From NCBI RefSeq assembly GCF_014280075.1, contig NZ_CP047950.1:1240001-1304000 (forward strand): a stretch of DNA of 64,000 nt. Reading direction: 5' to 3'. Each line of letters opens with the position of its first letter. The stretch's first letter is position 1. The notes below the pieces were generated by a model. It did not search any database, was not told the DNA's origin, and worked only from the letters and a program-made list of their open reading frames with translations. Below, in pieces: positions 1 to 9,561 of the stretch. The stretch comes from Synechococcus sp. A15-62. Its GTDB lineage: Bacteria; Cyanobacteriota; Cyanobacteriia; PCC-6307; Cyanobiaceae. Both the position numbers and the translations under genes were made by a program.

Positions 1-102
1 GTCACCAACGAAAAGAACAGCGTCAGGCCTGAGCTGCTGCAGCAGCTGCTCATCCGCGTCGCCCCAGGCGCCGTGCAGATCACCGGCAATGGCAAGGCGC
101 AG
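1..102 (-). CDS. Metallophosphoesterase, N-terminal part (cut by window edge)
   Basis: The reverse strand reads [20 protein letters not shown] and ends in VLFVGD, the first two metal-binding blocks (GDLHG, GD) of calcineurin-like phosphoesterases. The rest of the gene lies outside the window. An in-frame TAG at 118-120 lies just upstream and no ATG, GTG or TTG falls between it and GDLHG. The start must be a CTG (102 or 111) or another rare codon, unless the TAG is an error. It is divergent from nadA. The family (cyanobacterial TIGR04168-like) is inferred from the motif. Confidence 0.7.
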   Translation of the reverse strand, partial: MRLAIAGDLHGAWGDADEQLLQQLRPDAVLFVGD

Positions 103-155
103 GTGCTTCAGAGCGAGTGCCTAGGCTGTGGCCATCCTGCCCCGAACCGGTCCTG

Positions 156-1088
156 ATGAGCGCTGACACCGCCGTTGTTGCGGCGATCAACCGGCTCCGC
201 CAGGACCGCAATGCCGTGATCCTGGCGCACTACTACCAGGAACCGGAGATTCAGGACATCGCCGATTTCGTTGGTGACTCCCTAGAGCTGTCGCGAAAGG
301 CCGCCAGCACGGATGCCGATGTGATCGTGTTCTGCGGTGTGCACTTCATGGCGGAGACCGCCAAGATTCTGAGCCCGGAAAAGACGGTGGTGCTGCCGGA
401 TCTAGAGGCCGGTTGCTCTCTGGCGGACGACTGCCCCGCTGATGAGTTCGCCCGCTTTCGTGCAGAACACCCCGACCACTTTGTGGTGAGTTACATCAAC
501 TGCACGGCAGCGGTGAAGGCGCAAAGCGATCTGATCTGCACCAGCAGCAATGCCGTTGATCTGGTGAACCAACTGCCTGCCGATCAGCCCGTTCTCTTCG
601 CCCCGGATCAGAACCTGGGGCGCTGGGTTCAGCAACAGAGCGGTCGCGAGCTGACCCTCTGGCCAGGACGCTGCATCGTTCATGAGACCTTCAGCGAAGA
701 AGCCGTTCTGGCCCTCAAGCACGAACATCCCACGGCTGAAGTGATCGCCCACCCCGAATGCCAGCAGAACCTGCTGGACCTGGCGGATTTCATTGGATCC
801 ACCAGCAAGCTTTTGAATTACGCCGAACAAAGCTCCTGCAACAGCTTCATCGTTCTGACGGAACCAGGGATCCTCCATCAGATGCAGCAACGGGTTCCGG
901 AGAAAACCCTGCTCGACGTGCCAGGGATCGATGGATGCAGCTGCAATGCCTGCCCCTACATGCGGCTCAACACCCTGGAAAAACTGAAGGCATGCCTGGA
1001 GACCCTCACGCCTGCGATCGAGATGGATGAACCGATGCGTCTGAAGGCCATGAAACCCATGCAGCGCATGCTTGAGATGAGCCGGTGA
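156..1088 (+). CDS. nadA: Quinolinate synthase A
   Basis: NadA condenses iminoaspartate with dihydroxyacetone phosphate to quinolinate in de novo NAD synthesis and carries an oxygen-sensitive [4Fe-4S] cluster. The protein (310 residues from this start) has [21 protein letters not shown] at the N-terminus, [26 protein letters not shown] and the C-terminal [10 protein letters not shown], which supply the three conserved cluster cysteines. I prefer ATG 156 to the GTG at 117, because the upstream 13 codons overlap the start region of the divergent phosphoesterase and are not NadA-like. It appears to be monocistronic. Confidence 0.95.
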   Translation: MSADTAVVAAINRLRQDRNAVILAHYYQEPEIQDIADFVGDSLELSRKAASTDADVIVFCGVHFMAETAKILSPEKTVVLPDLEAGCSLADDCPADEFARFRAEHPDHFVVSYINCTAAVKAQSDLICTSSNAVDLVNQLPADQPVLFAPDQNLGRWVQQQSGRELTLWPGRCIVHETFSEEAVLALKHEHPTAEVIAHPECQQNLLDLADFIGSTSKLLNYAEQSSCNSFIVLTEPGILHQMQQRVPEKTLLDVPGIDGCSCNACPYMRLNTLEKLKACLETLTPAIEMDEPMRLKAMKPMQRMLEMSR

Positions 1089-1136
1089 CGCGCCAACCGA
1101 TCAAAGAACGACGCGTCATACGAATAAATTTCCATA

Positions 1137-1586
1137 ATGCGAGCCCCGCGATGCATGGCCCCCGTCATCCAGCCCAAGGGCATCAGGGTTCTGACCTTGA
1201 TGGCGGCGATGTCAGGGACGTTGTGCACCGCAGCGACTGCACAACCGTGGAACCAACCGATTCCTGAACCCGCGACGGAATCCACGGCACAAACCATGCA
1301 GTTGGCCAACCAACTGAACCAAGTGGGAGCCAGATTTTTTGGAGCCCATTGGTGCCCCGCCTGCAAAGAGCAGATGAAACTCTTCGGCAAACAGGCCGGA
1401 CGCCACCTGAACTATGTGGAATGCGGTCTGCCTGACAAATATCCCGACCAGGTCAACCAATGCAGGGATGAGAACATCCGATCCATCCCCACATGGACAC
1501 GACCCGGATCAGTACGGCTTGAGGGTGTTCAGTCGATCAACACCCTCGAGCGCTGGAGTGGCCTCAGGCCTGAACAGAAGAACTGA
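1137..1586 (+). CDS. Exported thioredoxin-like protein (WCPAC)
   Basis: 149 residues. A hydrophobic N-terminal segment ending near ATAQ looks like a signal peptide, so it should act in the thylakoid lumen or periplasm. The domain then reads FFGAHWCPACKEQMKLFG with a CxxC active site, followed by YVECG and IPTW (the cis-Pro region). This resembles the thioredoxin-like domain fused to cyanobacterial vitamin K epoxide reductase, here standing alone. A dithiol-disulfide oxidoreductase role is inferred. ATG 1155 is an alternative start. The gene ends against the convergent gene at 1587. Confidence 0.8.
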   Translation: MRAPRCMAPVIQPKGIRVLTLMAAMSGTLCTAATAQPWNQPIPEPATESTAQTMQLANQLNQVGARFFGAHWCPACKEQMKLFGKQAGRHLNYVECGLPDKYPDQVNQCRDENIRSIPTWTRPGSVRLEGVQSINTLERWSGLRPEQKN

Positions 1587-1820
1587 TCACTTCTTGCGGC
1601 AATAGCCAGCGCCAACATTCATCCAGCCGGAAGGGAAAGCTTCACCGTTGGTGAGCCTCATCTCGTAGTAGATGGGAGACGTGCAGGTGGTGCCCAGTGT
1701 GTTGACGTAACCCAGAGGGCATTGGTTGTGGCCTTGTGCCTTGGGAATCTTTTTCTGCGCCAGAGCGGAACTGGGCACAGCCAGGACTGAAACAAACAGA
1801 GCGCCAGCCAGAAGCTTCAT
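1587..1820 (-). CDS. Small exported cysteine-containing protein, paralog of 60722-60973
   Basis: 77 residues from the ATG at 1820: signal peptide to about residue 22 (ALAQ), then a mature domain with four cysteines in NQCPLGYVNTLGTTC and GAGYC. The mature part is nearly identical in layout to the gene at 60722-60973 (CPLGYVNTLGTTC, SPIYYE, VGAGYC/IGAGYC), so this is a duplicated family within the window, about 59 kb apart. Function unknown. The start codon shares bases with the region upstream of the divergent exonuclease. Confidence 0.8.
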   Translation of the reverse strand: MKLLAGALFVSVLAVPSSALAQKKIPKAQGHNQCPLGYVNTLGTTCTSPIYYEMRLTNGEAFPSGWMNVGAGYCRKK

Positions 1821-1887
1821 GGCAAACGGGGCAAACGCGCTCAAGGTACGGGGCTTCCAGACTGTTTGCAGCGATCAGCAGCGGAGC

Positions 1888-2874
1888 TTGATCGAACGCA
1901 CGCCTGAAGGGTTGTATTGCCGAGCCGCAAAAGCTTGGGTTGATCCGTGGCGTCCAGTACCCCGGGCCCTGATCACCCACGCCCATGCCGACCACGCCCG
2001 ACCCGGATGCGGGGAGTACTGGGCTGTGGCCTCAAGTGAAGGGGTTCTGCGCCAGAGGCTCGGCAAAGACATCACGCTTCACCCGGTGGCCTACGGCGAA
2101 GAACACTGGCTGGGGCAATGCAAGGTGTCGTTTCACAGCGCAGGACACGTGCTTGGTTCAGCGCAGATCCGCCTGGAATCAGAGGGGGAGGTGTGGGTGG
2201 TGAGCGGTGATTACAAACGTGATGACGACCCCAGCTGCGAACCCTTTGAACCGGTGCGCTGTGATGTGCTGATCACCGAAGCCACCTTCGGGATGCCGAT
2301 CTATCGCTGGCAGAGCGGTGAACAGGTGGCCAAGGACATCCATGCCTGGTGGAGCGGTGATCGCAGCAGGCCATCCCTGCTGTTCTGCTACGCCTTCGGC
2401 AAAGCCCAACGCTTGCTGGCTGAGCTGAAGGCCATCGGCGTCGAGGAGGAGGTGCTGCTGCACGGCGCCGTTGAGACCGTCACCCGCCACTACCGCGAGG
2501 CGGGAGTTCCCATGACCCCCAGCCGTCCCGTCAGCGAACTGACCCGCAAGGATCCGCTCCATGGGCGTTTGATCCTGGCCCCGCCATCGGCCCATCGCTC
2601 CAGCTGGATGCGTCGGTTCAAGTCACCACAAACAGCCTTTGCCTCCGGTTGGATGGCCGTGCGCGGAGCGCGCAGACGGCGGGGCTATGAGCGCGGCTTC
2701 GTGCTCAGTGATCATGCCGACTGGCCTGGGCTGATCCAGACCGTTCGGGACAGCGGTGCCCGCAAGGTGTACGTCACCCATGGACAGAGTGATGTTCTTG
2801 CCCGTTACCTGCGGGAGGTGGAGGGTGTGGATGCGGAGCCGCTGGACACCCTGTTCGAAGGGGAATCGGACTAG
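1888..2874 (+). CDS. Ligase-associated DNA exonuclease (MBL fold)
   Basis: Metallo-beta-lactamase/beta-CASP-like nuclease of the bacterial ligase-associated repair set. The metal motif HAHADH follows LIERTPEGLYC, and later blocks are SAGHVLGSAQI, SGDYK, ITEATFG, SDHADWPGL and YVTHGQ, in the order seen in this family. From TTG 1888 it has 328 residues, the normal size. An ATG at 1819 is in frame but coincides with the start codon of the divergent small gene, leaving no promoter space, so TTG 1888 is preferred with moderate certainty. It is followed by ligase and helicase genes. Confidence 0.88.
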   Translation: MIERTPEGLYCRAAKAWVDPWRPVPRALITHAHADHARPGCGEYWAVASSEGVLRQRLGKDITLHPVAYGEEHWLGQCKVSFHSAGHVLGSAQIRLESEGEVWVVSGDYKRDDDPSCEPFEPVRCDVLITEATFGMPIYRWQSGEQVAKDIHAWWSGDRSRPSLLFCYAFGKAQRLLAELKAIGVEEEVLLHGAVETVTRHYREAGVPMTPSRPVSELTRKDPLHGRLILAPPSAHRSSWMRRFKSPQTAFASGWMAVRGARRRRGYERGFVLSDHADWPGLIQTVRDSGARKVYVTHGQSDVLARYLREVEGVDAEPLDTLFEGESD

Positions 2875-3131
2875 AACTTGGCGATGCCGTCCGGCAGCTC
2901 GGGGAGGTTGAGGTTTGCTTCGCGACCTTCAATCGCGGCTGTGAGTGATTCGATCATCATGGCGTTGCCGCTGTCTTTGACAGCCTCAAGCGCCTTCTGA
3001 AGACGAAGACGACGGTCGGATGGATCATCCGCTGTGCCCGAGCCAGCCACGGGGGTGACGACGGCCGTGGCTGAGGCGGTAGCGCGCACGCTGCTCAGTT
3101 GTTGCGCGAGGTTGTCCCAGAGGAGTGCCAT
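2871..3131 (-). CDS. Conserved-looking small protein
   Basis: 86 residues, not recognised. It starts MALLWDNLAQQLSS, has a low-complexity Ala/Val/Thr linker, then a charged helical region (DRRLRLQKALEAV) and ends in LPELPDGIAKF. The 3' end overlaps the end of the exonuclease gene by 4 bases in convergent orientation, and the gene lies inside the repair cassette on the opposite strand. No signal peptide or membrane segment. Confidence 0.65.
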   Translation of the reverse strand: MALLWDNLAQQLSSVRATASATAVVTPVAGSGTADDPSDRRLRLQKALEAVKDSGNAMMIESLTAAIEGREANLNLPELPDGIAKF

Positions 3132-3250
3132 CCGGCTGATTCAGGAATCTGTCGCTCAGATCAACACAGGTCTCCGCCGGATTTCCAGCACTGCTCACAA
3201 AATGTCTTGTCAGGATGGCGGGGCTTTCCATCCATCCCGTTCCAGCGCGC

Positions 3251-4906
3251 ATGCGGGCCTTTCAGAACCTGTTCAATCAGTTGGATCAGGTCACGGGCAC
3301 CAAGGCCAAGGTGCAAGCGCTGGTGGATCACTTTCAGGGGGTCGAAGCAGGTGAAGCGGCCTGGGCGTTGACGCTGCTGCTGGGCAAACGCCGCCGGCGG
3401 CTGATCACCGGTCGTCGACTCCGCGACATCCTGCGGGACCGCGGCGGTCTTCCGGATTGGCTGATCGACGACTGCTACGGACAGGTGGGCGACTCAGCCG
3501 AAACCATCAGCCTGCTCTGGCCTGCCGTGCAAGAGCGTGTCGCAGCAAACGATCCGGGTCTGCCGAGCGGTGATGGGGACATGCACCTCAGCTGGTGGAT
3601 GGACACACTGCTGCCGGCCATCAGCACCAGAAGCGATGAGGACCAAGCCAATGCGGTGATCTGGCTGTGGCATCGAACCCCGCTCGACCAGCACTTCATC
3701 GTCAACAAACTGCTCACGGGAGGGTTCCGTGTCGGCGTGTCGACGGGCCTGATCAGCCGCGCCATCGCCGAGGCGTTTGATCTCGAGGAAAGCCTGGTGG
3801 TGCAACGGCTGATGGGAGGCTTTGAGCCCTCGGCCGAGCGCTTCAGGCAACTCACCGCCAGCGCAACCGCAGATGAACACCATTCCAGTGGCACCCCTTA
3901 CCCCTTTTATCTCGCCAGTCCCCTGGAGCCCGAACGACTGCGGGAGACATCCGCAAACGAATGGCAACTTGAGTGGAAATGGGATGGGATCCGCGGTCAG
4001 CTGATCCACCGCGGTTCCGGCGTCTACCTCTGGAGCCGTGGAGAAGAATTGGTCAACGAGAGCTTCCCTGAGCTGGTTGAGGTGGCTCAGGCCTTGCCGT
4101 CAGGAAGCGTTCTGGACGGCGAGCTGATCTGCTGGCAACAGGACGCGGCCACGCCACTTGGTTTTGATCAGCTGCAACGACGTCTCGGCCGCAAAACCGT
4201 TGGGGCAACATTGAAACGCGACTGCCCGATGCGGTTCATCGCCTACGACCTGCTGGAACATCAGGGCACGGACATTCGCCAGCTGGGATTACGGCAGCGT
4301 CAGCAGCATTTAGCTCAGCTGCTGGGCAGCATCGAGCATCCCGAGTCGTGGCGGTTGAAGCAGAGCCCGTCCTGGTCGATCGACACCTGGGGAGAGCTGG
4401 AGAAACAACGGAACCTGGCGCGTCAACACAACGCCGAAGGGCTGATGCTCAAACAAGCGGATTCGCCTTATCTCAGCGGGCGCAAACGCGGCAACTGGTG
4501 GAAACACAAGCTGGAGCCAATGACCCTCGATGCGGTGCTCCTCTATGCCCAGGCCGGCAGTGGGCGACGCGCCAACCTGTTCACCGATTACACCTTCGGC
4601 CTCTGGACCAACGCTAAAGAGCCGCATTTGGTGACCTTCGCCAAGGCTTATTCCGGCCTCAATGATGCCGAAATCCTCGAACTGGACCGCTGGATCCGAC
4701 GCAACACCCTGCAGCGCTTCGGGCCAGCACGGTCCCTGAAAACCGAGCTGGTGTTTGAAATCGGATTTGAGGGCATCCACTCCTCAAAACGCCATAAATC
4801 AGGCATCGCCGTGCGTTTTCCGCGCATCCTGCGCTGGCGACGCGACAAACCCGCCGATGAAGCGGATTCACTCCAGACCGCGATGGCATTGATCGAGAAC
4901 CGCTGA
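3251..4906 (+). CDS. ATP-dependent DNA ligase (ligase-associated repair set)
   Basis: 551 residues from ATG 3251. The N-terminal 200 residues form an all-helical DNA-binding domain. The adenylation motif EWKWDGIRGQ has its catalytic lysine at residue 243. Then come SRGEELV, LDGELI, FIAYDLLEH, EGLMLK and the OB-fold motif KRGNWWKHK. The C-terminus SKRHKSGIAVRFPRILRWR is the typical family ending. It seals nicks with ATP, unlike the NAD-dependent LigA. The stop overlaps the helicase start (TGATG), which suggests translational coupling. Confidence 0.93.
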   Translation: MRAFQNLFNQLDQVTGTKAKVQALVDHFQGVEAGEAAWALTLLLGKRRRRLITGRRLRDILRDRGGLPDWLIDDCYGQVGDSAETISLLWPAVQERVAANDPGLPSGDGDMHLSWWMDTLLPAISTRSDEDQANAVIWLWHRTPLDQHFIVNKLLTGGFRVGVSTGLISRAIAEAFDLEESLVVQRLMGGFEPSAERFRQLTASATADEHHSSGTPYPFYLASPLEPERLRETSANEWQLEWKWDGIRGQLIHRGSGVYLWSRGEELVNESFPELVEVAQALPSGSVLDGELICWQQDAATPLGFDQLQRRLGRKTVGATLKRDCPMRFIAYDLLEHQGTDIRQLGLRQRQQHLAQLLGSIEHPESWRLKQSPSWSIDTWGELEKQRNLARQHNAEGLMLKQADSPYLSGRKRGNWWKHKLEPMTLDAVLLYAQAGSGRRANLFTDYTFGLWTNAKEPHLVTFAKAYSGLNDAEILELDRWIRRNTLQRFGPARSLKTELVFEIGFEGIHSSKRHKSGIAVRFPRILRWRRDKPADEADSLQTAMALIENR

Positions 4907-7407
4907 TGGCACCTTCAAAAAAGAGTGCAAAAGCGGAAGCAAAGGCCAAACCATCAACCAACGACCCTCGCTTGAACCCGATTCATGCATGGTTCGCGCA
5001 AAGGAACTGGACACCACTGCCGTTTCAGCAGCAGACCTGGAGCGCCTATCTGGCGGGGCGGAATGGGTTGATCCAAGTGCCCACAGGGTCTGGCAAAACC
5101 TTCGCCGCCGTGATGGGACCGATCGCGCGGATGTTGGCGGAGGAGCAGCCGTTGAAGGGAATACGTCTGCTCTACATCACGCCCTTGCGGGCCCTCAGCC
5201 GCGACTTGTCGCTGGCGATCCGCGAGCCGATCGAGGCGATGGGCTGGCCGATTCGGGTGGGCATCCGCAATGGCGACAGCAGCAGCAGCGAACGCACCAA
5301 ACAGCTCAAGGCACCACCACAGATTCTGGTGACGACTCCGGAGTCCCTCGCCCTGCTGCTGAGCAATGCCAAGGCCGAAGAGCTGTTTGGCCAACTCGAG
5401 ACGGTGATCCTCGATGAATGGCACGAGTTGATGGGCAGCAAACGGGGCAGCCAGACGGAGCTGTGCCTGAGCTGGTTGCGGCAGCTGCGTCCCCAGCTCC
5501 AGACCTGGGCCATCAGTGCCACCATCGGCAACATCGAGCAGGCGGCGCGCCATGCCCTGGGGACGGCAGGCGAACCGCAGCTGATCGGGGGCGCGCCAGC
5601 CCGCAGCACGGAGATTCAGAGCATCCTCCCGGACACGATCGATGGCTTCCCCTGGGCCGGACATCTCGGTTTGCGGATGTACGAGGAGCTGGTGGCCCGC
5701 CTCAACCCCGGCATCAGCACCTTGCTGTTCACCAACACACGCAATCAGTCGGAGCGTTGGCACCAGTGTCTGCGCTTCGCCTGCCCGGAAATGGAGGAGG
5801 GATTGGCCCTGCACCACAGCGCCATTGATCGCAGCGAGCGGGAAGCGATCGAAGCCTCCGTGAAAGCCGGCAGCATTCGTTGGGTGGTCTGCACCAGCTC
5901 TCTGGATCTCGGGGTGGACTTCCAGCCCGTGGAACAGGTGGTGCAGATCGGGAGCCCCAAGAATCTGGCGCGGCTGCTGCAGCGGGCAGGCCGGTCAGCG
6001 CACTTGCCCGGCGGAACATCCCAGGTGCTGTTCATGCCCACCAATGCCCTTGAACTGCTCGAACTCAGTGCCGTGCGGCGGGGGTTGGCGGAGGGTCTGG
6101 TGGAACAACGCAAGCCGCCGAAAGCCCCTCTTGATGTTCTGCTGCAGCACCTCACGGGGTTGGCCTGCGGCCCTTGCTTTAATCCTGAGCAAACGTTGCA
6201 GACCGTGCGGAGCTGTGCGGCCTACGCCGATCTGAGTCAGGAGGACTGGGACTGGTGCATGCTGTTTCTCGAGCAGGGCGGAGAGTGCCTGGGGGCCTAT
6301 CCCCGCTACCGCAAGCTCGAATGGGAGGAGATAAGCCAGCGCTACCGGGTCCGAGAAAAAGCCATCGCCCGGCTGCACCGTCTCAACGTCGGAACAATCA
6401 CGGCCGCACCGGCGATCACGGTGCGGTTTGTGCGTGGTGCCGTTCTCGGCCATGTGGAGGAGACCTTCATCAGCCAGCTCAAGCCGAAGGATGTGTTCTT
6501 CTTCTCCGGCCGCCAGCTGGAATTCGTGCGGCTGCGGGACATGACCGCTTACGTGAAAGTGAGCACCAAGAAAACGCGCACGGTGCCTGCCTGGGCAGGG
6601 GGACAGATGGCCCTCTCCGATCTGCTGACCCATCACCTACGTCTCGAGGTGGACCGTGCCAGCCGGGGTGATCTCGACAACGCTGAACTGCAGGCTCTGA
6701 AACCCCTGTTTGATCGACAACAGGACATCTCGGTGCTGCCGACGGTTGGTCAGCTGTTGATTGAAACCTGTCGCACCCGCGAAGGCACGCACCTGTTTGC
6801 CTACCCCTTTGAAGGACGGTTCGTGCATGAGGGCATCGGCTTCCTCTGGGCGTCGCGGCTCACCCGTCTGGAGCGGGGCACGATCACGGTGTCGGTCAAC
6901 GACTACGGCTTTGAGCTGTTGGCACCGAAGAGCTACCCCATGGCGGAGCTGCTGGAAGACCACATCGATCTGCTACTCGATCGGCAACAACTGGAGCGGG
7001 ATCTGAAGAACGCACTGAATCTTTCCGAGCTGCAACGGCGACGATTCCGCGCCATCGCCCAGATCGCTGGTCTGATGAACCGCGGCTTCCCTGGATCGAG
7101 CAAAAGCACCGGCCAACTTCAGATCAGTGCCTCGCTGCTCTTCGATGTGTTCAGCCGCCATGAGCCGAACAATCGCTTGCTGCTCCAGGCCCAACAGGAA
7201 GTGCTCGATGACCAGTTGGAGATCTCACGTCTGGAGGCTGCCTTGGAACGCGCCGCAAGCCAGGAATGGCTCCACGTTGAAACCCCTCGCCCCAGCCCGC
7301 TGGCCTTTCCGCTGCTGGTGGAACGGCTCAACAACAGGATGAGCAATGAATCCGTTTTGGAGCGGGTTCAGCGAATGAAGGACGAAGCCATCCGCAAAGA
7401 GGGTTGA
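4906..7407 (+). CDS. Ligase-associated DEXH-box helicase (Lhr-like)
   Basis: 833 residues. Superfamily 2 motifs are in order: Q-like FQQQTW, Walker A PTGSGKT, TPLRAL, TTPESL, the DEWHE box (DEXH), SAT, LLFTNTRNQ, CTSSLDLGVD and QRAGRS. The long C-terminal region is of the Lhr type. With the upstream exonuclease and ligase it forms the three-gene ligase-associated DNA damage response unit; the phosphoesterase that often completes the set is not adjacent here. The start overlaps the ligase stop by one base. Confidence 0.93.
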   Translation: MAPSKKSAKAEAKAKPSTNDPRLNPIHAWFAQRNWTPLPFQQQTWSAYLAGRNGLIQVPTGSGKTFAAVMGPIARMLAEEQPLKGIRLLYITPLRALSRDLSLAIREPIEAMGWPIRVGIRNGDSSSSERTKQLKAPPQILVTTPESLALLLSNAKAEELFGQLETVILDEWHELMGSKRGSQTELCLSWLRQLRPQLQTWAISATIGNIEQAARHALGTAGEPQLIGGAPARSTEIQSILPDTIDGFPWAGHLGLRMYEELVARLNPGISTLLFTNTRNQSERWHQCLRFACPEMEEGLALHHSAIDRSEREAIEASVKAGSIRWVVCTSSLDLGVDFQPVEQVVQIGSPKNLARLLQRAGRSAHLPGGTSQVLFMPTNALELLELSAVRRGLAEGLVEQRKPPKAPLDVLLQHLTGLACGPCFNPEQTLQTVRSCAAYADLSQEDWDWCMLFLEQGGECLGAYPRYRKLEWEEISQRYRVREKAIARLHRLNVGTITAAPAITVRFVRGAVLGHVEETFISQLKPKDVFFFSGRQLEFVRLRDMTAYVKVSTKKTRTVPAWAGGQMALSDLLTHHLRLEVDRASRGDLDNAELQALKPLFDRQQDISVLPTVGQLLIETCRTREGTHLFAYPFEGRFVHEGIGFLWASRLTRLERGTITVSVNDYGFELLAPKSYPMAELLEDHIDLLLDRQQLERDLKNALNLSELQRRRFRAIAQIAGLMNRGFPGSSKSTGQLQISASLLFDVFSRHEPNNRLLLQAQQEVLDDQLEISRLEAALERAASQEWLHVETPRPSPLAFPLLVERLNNRMSNESVLERVQRMKDEAIRKEG

Positions 7408-7435
7408 GCCAGGATTGGCGTATTGCAACAACACC

Positions 7436-8368
7436 ATGGGGCGTTGGTTCACGGTTCTGGGTCACAGCGCCCTGTTGTTTGGCCTGGCTGTTGTTGAGCC
7501 AGGTTTAAGCCGAGCCGATGGATCGGCACGCAGGTCAATCTCCACAGCAGCATTCACAACAGAAGAGCAGTTAGCAGAACGAAATTGGCATGCCTTTTGG
7601 AACAACCACCTGGGGACATGGAAGGGAAGCTGGACGCGATACACACCGGAAGGAGACGTCAAAGAAAGCTTCGCCAGCACACGCGAATTCACCGCCAACT
7701 CAGCCACGACGGAGATCGTTCAAAACAATCGCCACCGCTATGCGGACGGTCGCTCAAGACACAAGCAATGGTCCTACAACGTCAAAGATCACAATCAACG
7801 TGATGGTTTTGCTCATCCAGCCAGCATTCCCATGCGCGGCCTTGCTCTCGACAATGGTGCCGCTGCCTGGTTGATCCCGTCGTTGGAGCCAAACCAGTTC
7901 ACACCCTTTGAGCTGTTTCTGATGGATGGCGATCGTCGCCACAGCGTGGGAGTGCTCTACGGGAAAGATAGGGCGTTACTTCGCACCGCTTCGATCAGAG
8001 AACAACGGGGCAACGCCCCAACCGATGGTTGGACAAACGCCATCGATCAGGTGAATCCCTGGCATCCCGTCGGCCAATGGCAAGGGCAAGGGCGACAGAT
8101 TCTCAAGGATTTATCGCGCTTGCCCGCCAGCCCCACGTTCTGGCAATGGATGCCCCCCGGAGAATCGGATCAATCCAATCACTACCTTCCGGATCACATC
8201 ATCCTGCGTTGTCCAAAACGCATCACTCCGATGCAGCCCTTTTCCATTCAGGTGATCTGGATGTTGCGCGACGATGCGATGCAGACCATCACAGCGGAAT
8301 ACGACAAGGATTTAGAGCTGATCGACGTGACACACCAAAGCCTCAGTCCCGGGACGCTTCCGAATTGA
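7436..8368 (+). CDS. DUF3598 family protein with signal peptide
   Basis: 310 residues from ATG 7436 (a TTG at 7415 is less likely). A hydrophobic leader ends near GLSRA. The DUF3598 signature follows: NWHAFWNNHLGTWKGSW, TRYTPEGDVKESF, NRHRYADGR, and later IPMRGLAL and ERCP-like blocks. DUF3598 is a cyanobacterial/plastid family with calycin-like folds and no settled function. It is separated by 28 bases from the helicase, so it may be co-transcribed with the repair genes. Confidence 0.8.
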   Translation: MGRWFTVLGHSALLFGLAVVEPGLSRADGSARRSISTAAFTTEEQLAERNWHAFWNNHLGTWKGSWTRYTPEGDVKESFASTREFTANSATTEIVQNNRHRYADGRSRHKQWSYNVKDHNQRDGFAHPASIPMRGLALDNGAAAWLIPSLEPNQFTPFELFLMDGDRRHSVGVLYGKDRALLRTASIREQRGNAPTDGWTNAIDQVNPWHPVGQWQGQGRQILKDLSRLPASPTFWQWMPPGESDQSNHYLPDHIILRCPKRITPMQPFSIQVIWMLRDDAMQTITAEYDKDLELIDVTHQSLSPGTLPN

Positions 8369-8517
8369 GATCCAACTGGATCACCCTTAAAGTTCCAAAC
8401 CTGCAGAGATCAGAAACGTTGGCAAAGCTTGGCGAGATCAAACTCAAACAGATTCCCCAACTGAACACGGCCAACAGCTCACCGTTGATTCGAAAACACA
8501 AGGAGGTTCTGAATCTG

Positions 8518-8619
8518 ATGATGAGAACGCTCTCGCTCGATACCTACGGCCTCACCTGGGCTCAGTTCGTCAAAGGTTTTGGTTGTGGCGGCTTGGCCGT
8601 TTGGCTGCTGATGCGCTGA
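8518..8619 (+). CDS. Small membrane protein, 33 residues
   Basis: Short ORF MMRTLSLDTYGLTW... with a single hydrophobic segment near the C-terminus (GFGCGGLAVWLL). A strong Shine-Dalgarno AGGAGG at 8501-8506 lies 11 bases before the ATG and is the main evidence. It ends 2 bases from the convergent gene at 8622. Function unknown. Confidence 0.55.
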   Translation: MMRTLSLDTYGLTWAQFVKGFGCGGLAVWLLMR

Positions 8620-8621
8620 TA

Positions 8622-8780
8622 TCAGCCATGGCGTACGGGCCTTCCACCCCGTCGCAGCGACTCCAGCATTCCCTTTTCTAAGGCCGTCAGTTTTGGGGCC
8701 GGCTCATTCAACGCAGCTTCCGCCCGTGTCTTGGCGGCAGCAATGAATCGATCAGTTTTATCTCCAGAATCAAAGGCCAA
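8622..8780 (-). CDS. Small protein, paralog of 33335-33508
   Basis: 52 residues from TTG 8780. The block DKTDRFIAAAKTRAEAALNE followed by PKLTALEK aligns without gaps to the protein at 33335-33508 (TKSDDFINAAKARGEAAL, PKLTKLEK), so both are real and related. The C-terminus is basic (SLRRGGRPVRHG). The TTG start is the only one after an upstream in-frame TGA and has no clear ribosome site. Function unknown. Confidence 0.65.
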   Translation of the reverse strand: MAFDSGDKTDRFIAAAKTRAEAALNEPAPKLTALEKGMLESLRRGGRPVRHG

Positions 8781-8937
8781 GGTGTCTCAGCAAGAACCAC
8801 CAAAGGTATGAAGCGGCATTAGTTCAGGCTCGGGACTTAAGGAAGATCACTGAACCATGAGATGCGGCAGCGAACTCCTTTCAACAATTCCCTCGATTGC
8901 ACAATCGTTGCTATCGGTTGGAGGTTGCAGCAACCCG

Positions 8938-9138
8938 ATGAGCCGTTACCCCGTCTTCTATTGCTCTCCAGCGGCCGTTGACGCTGGCTTCAGGCCTGTT
9001 GAAGCGGCGGATGCCTACGAGGCTGAACAGATCGTGCAGCGCGAGCACCCCGGTGCAGTCACGGCCTCTCTGAGCGAACGGGTCACCAACGAAGAGGAAA
9101 TCCGCCGATTGTTTGTGGCCTGGCTCGAAAAAGTCTGA
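8938..9138 (+). CDS. Small soluble protein, 66 residues
   Basis: MSRYPVFYCSPAAVDAGF start, then RPVEAADAYEAEQIVQREHP and a C-terminal helix LFVAWLEKV. An upstream ATG at 8857 is in frame, but its first 27 residues look non-coding. The pattern of a short beta segment followed by a DAYEAEQ helix resembles other picocyanobacterial small proteins here (for example 14623). Function unknown. Confidence 0.65.
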   Translation: MSRYPVFYCSPAAVDAGFRPVEAADAYEAEQIVQREHPGAVTASLSERVTNEEEIRRLFVAWLEKV

Positions 9139-9162
9139 ACAGCTGAAGTCAGCGAGGGGTGC

Positions 9163-9561
9163 ATGGGACGCAATCCGTTGTCGGTCACACCCCCCAGCTG
9201 GCTGGACATCCACGCCGACAGCTACAAGCAGCTGCTGAACCGCACCGCGGTCACGATCACCAAGCGCGCCAGAAAGCGTGGAGCCGCGTATCAGGTGAAG
9301 GAGGCCATCGATGCCATCCATGCAGCCTTTCAGCGTTGTGATGGCACGGACCCCTACGACGGACAGGCGTTGGACCATTGCCTTCATGATGGGCAGCGCA
9401 GTCCGACCGTTTCCCCGGTGAGCAGCACCACCACTGCGAGCTTTGAGATTCTCAGCCGGCAGACCAAGGAAGCCAAAGGAGAGAAAGACGCCGAGGAGTT
9501 CATCGCCCACTGCCGTGCTGTCGTCGCCCATGCCGACTCGGCGTCGACGGCACGGCCATGA
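9163..9561 (+). CDS. Uncharacterised protein, 132 residues
   Basis: Soluble protein beginning MGRNPLSVTPPSWLDIHADS. Rich in Lys/Arg near residue 35 (TKRARKRG), one HCLHDG segment, and a Ser/Thr-rich middle (SPVSSTTTASF). Its TGA overlaps the next start (ATGA, 9558-9561), so it is probably translated with the DUF1543 gene. No family recognised. Confidence 0.65.
   Translation: MGRNPLSVTPPSWLDIHADSYKQLLNRTAVTITKRARKRGAAYQVKEAIDAIHAAFQRCDGTDPYDGQALDHCLHDGQRSPTVSPVSSTTTASFEILSRQTKEAKGEKDAEEFIAHCRAVVAHADSASTARP

Noticed and set aside
402-890. Long reverse ORF inside nadA
   Set aside because: Antisense shadow of a strongly conserved gene; no family features of its own.
4954-5817. 287-codon reverse ORF in the helicase gene
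   Set aside because: GC-rich antisense frame; sequence low-complexity (Gln/Arg/Gly) and lies under conserved helicase motifs.
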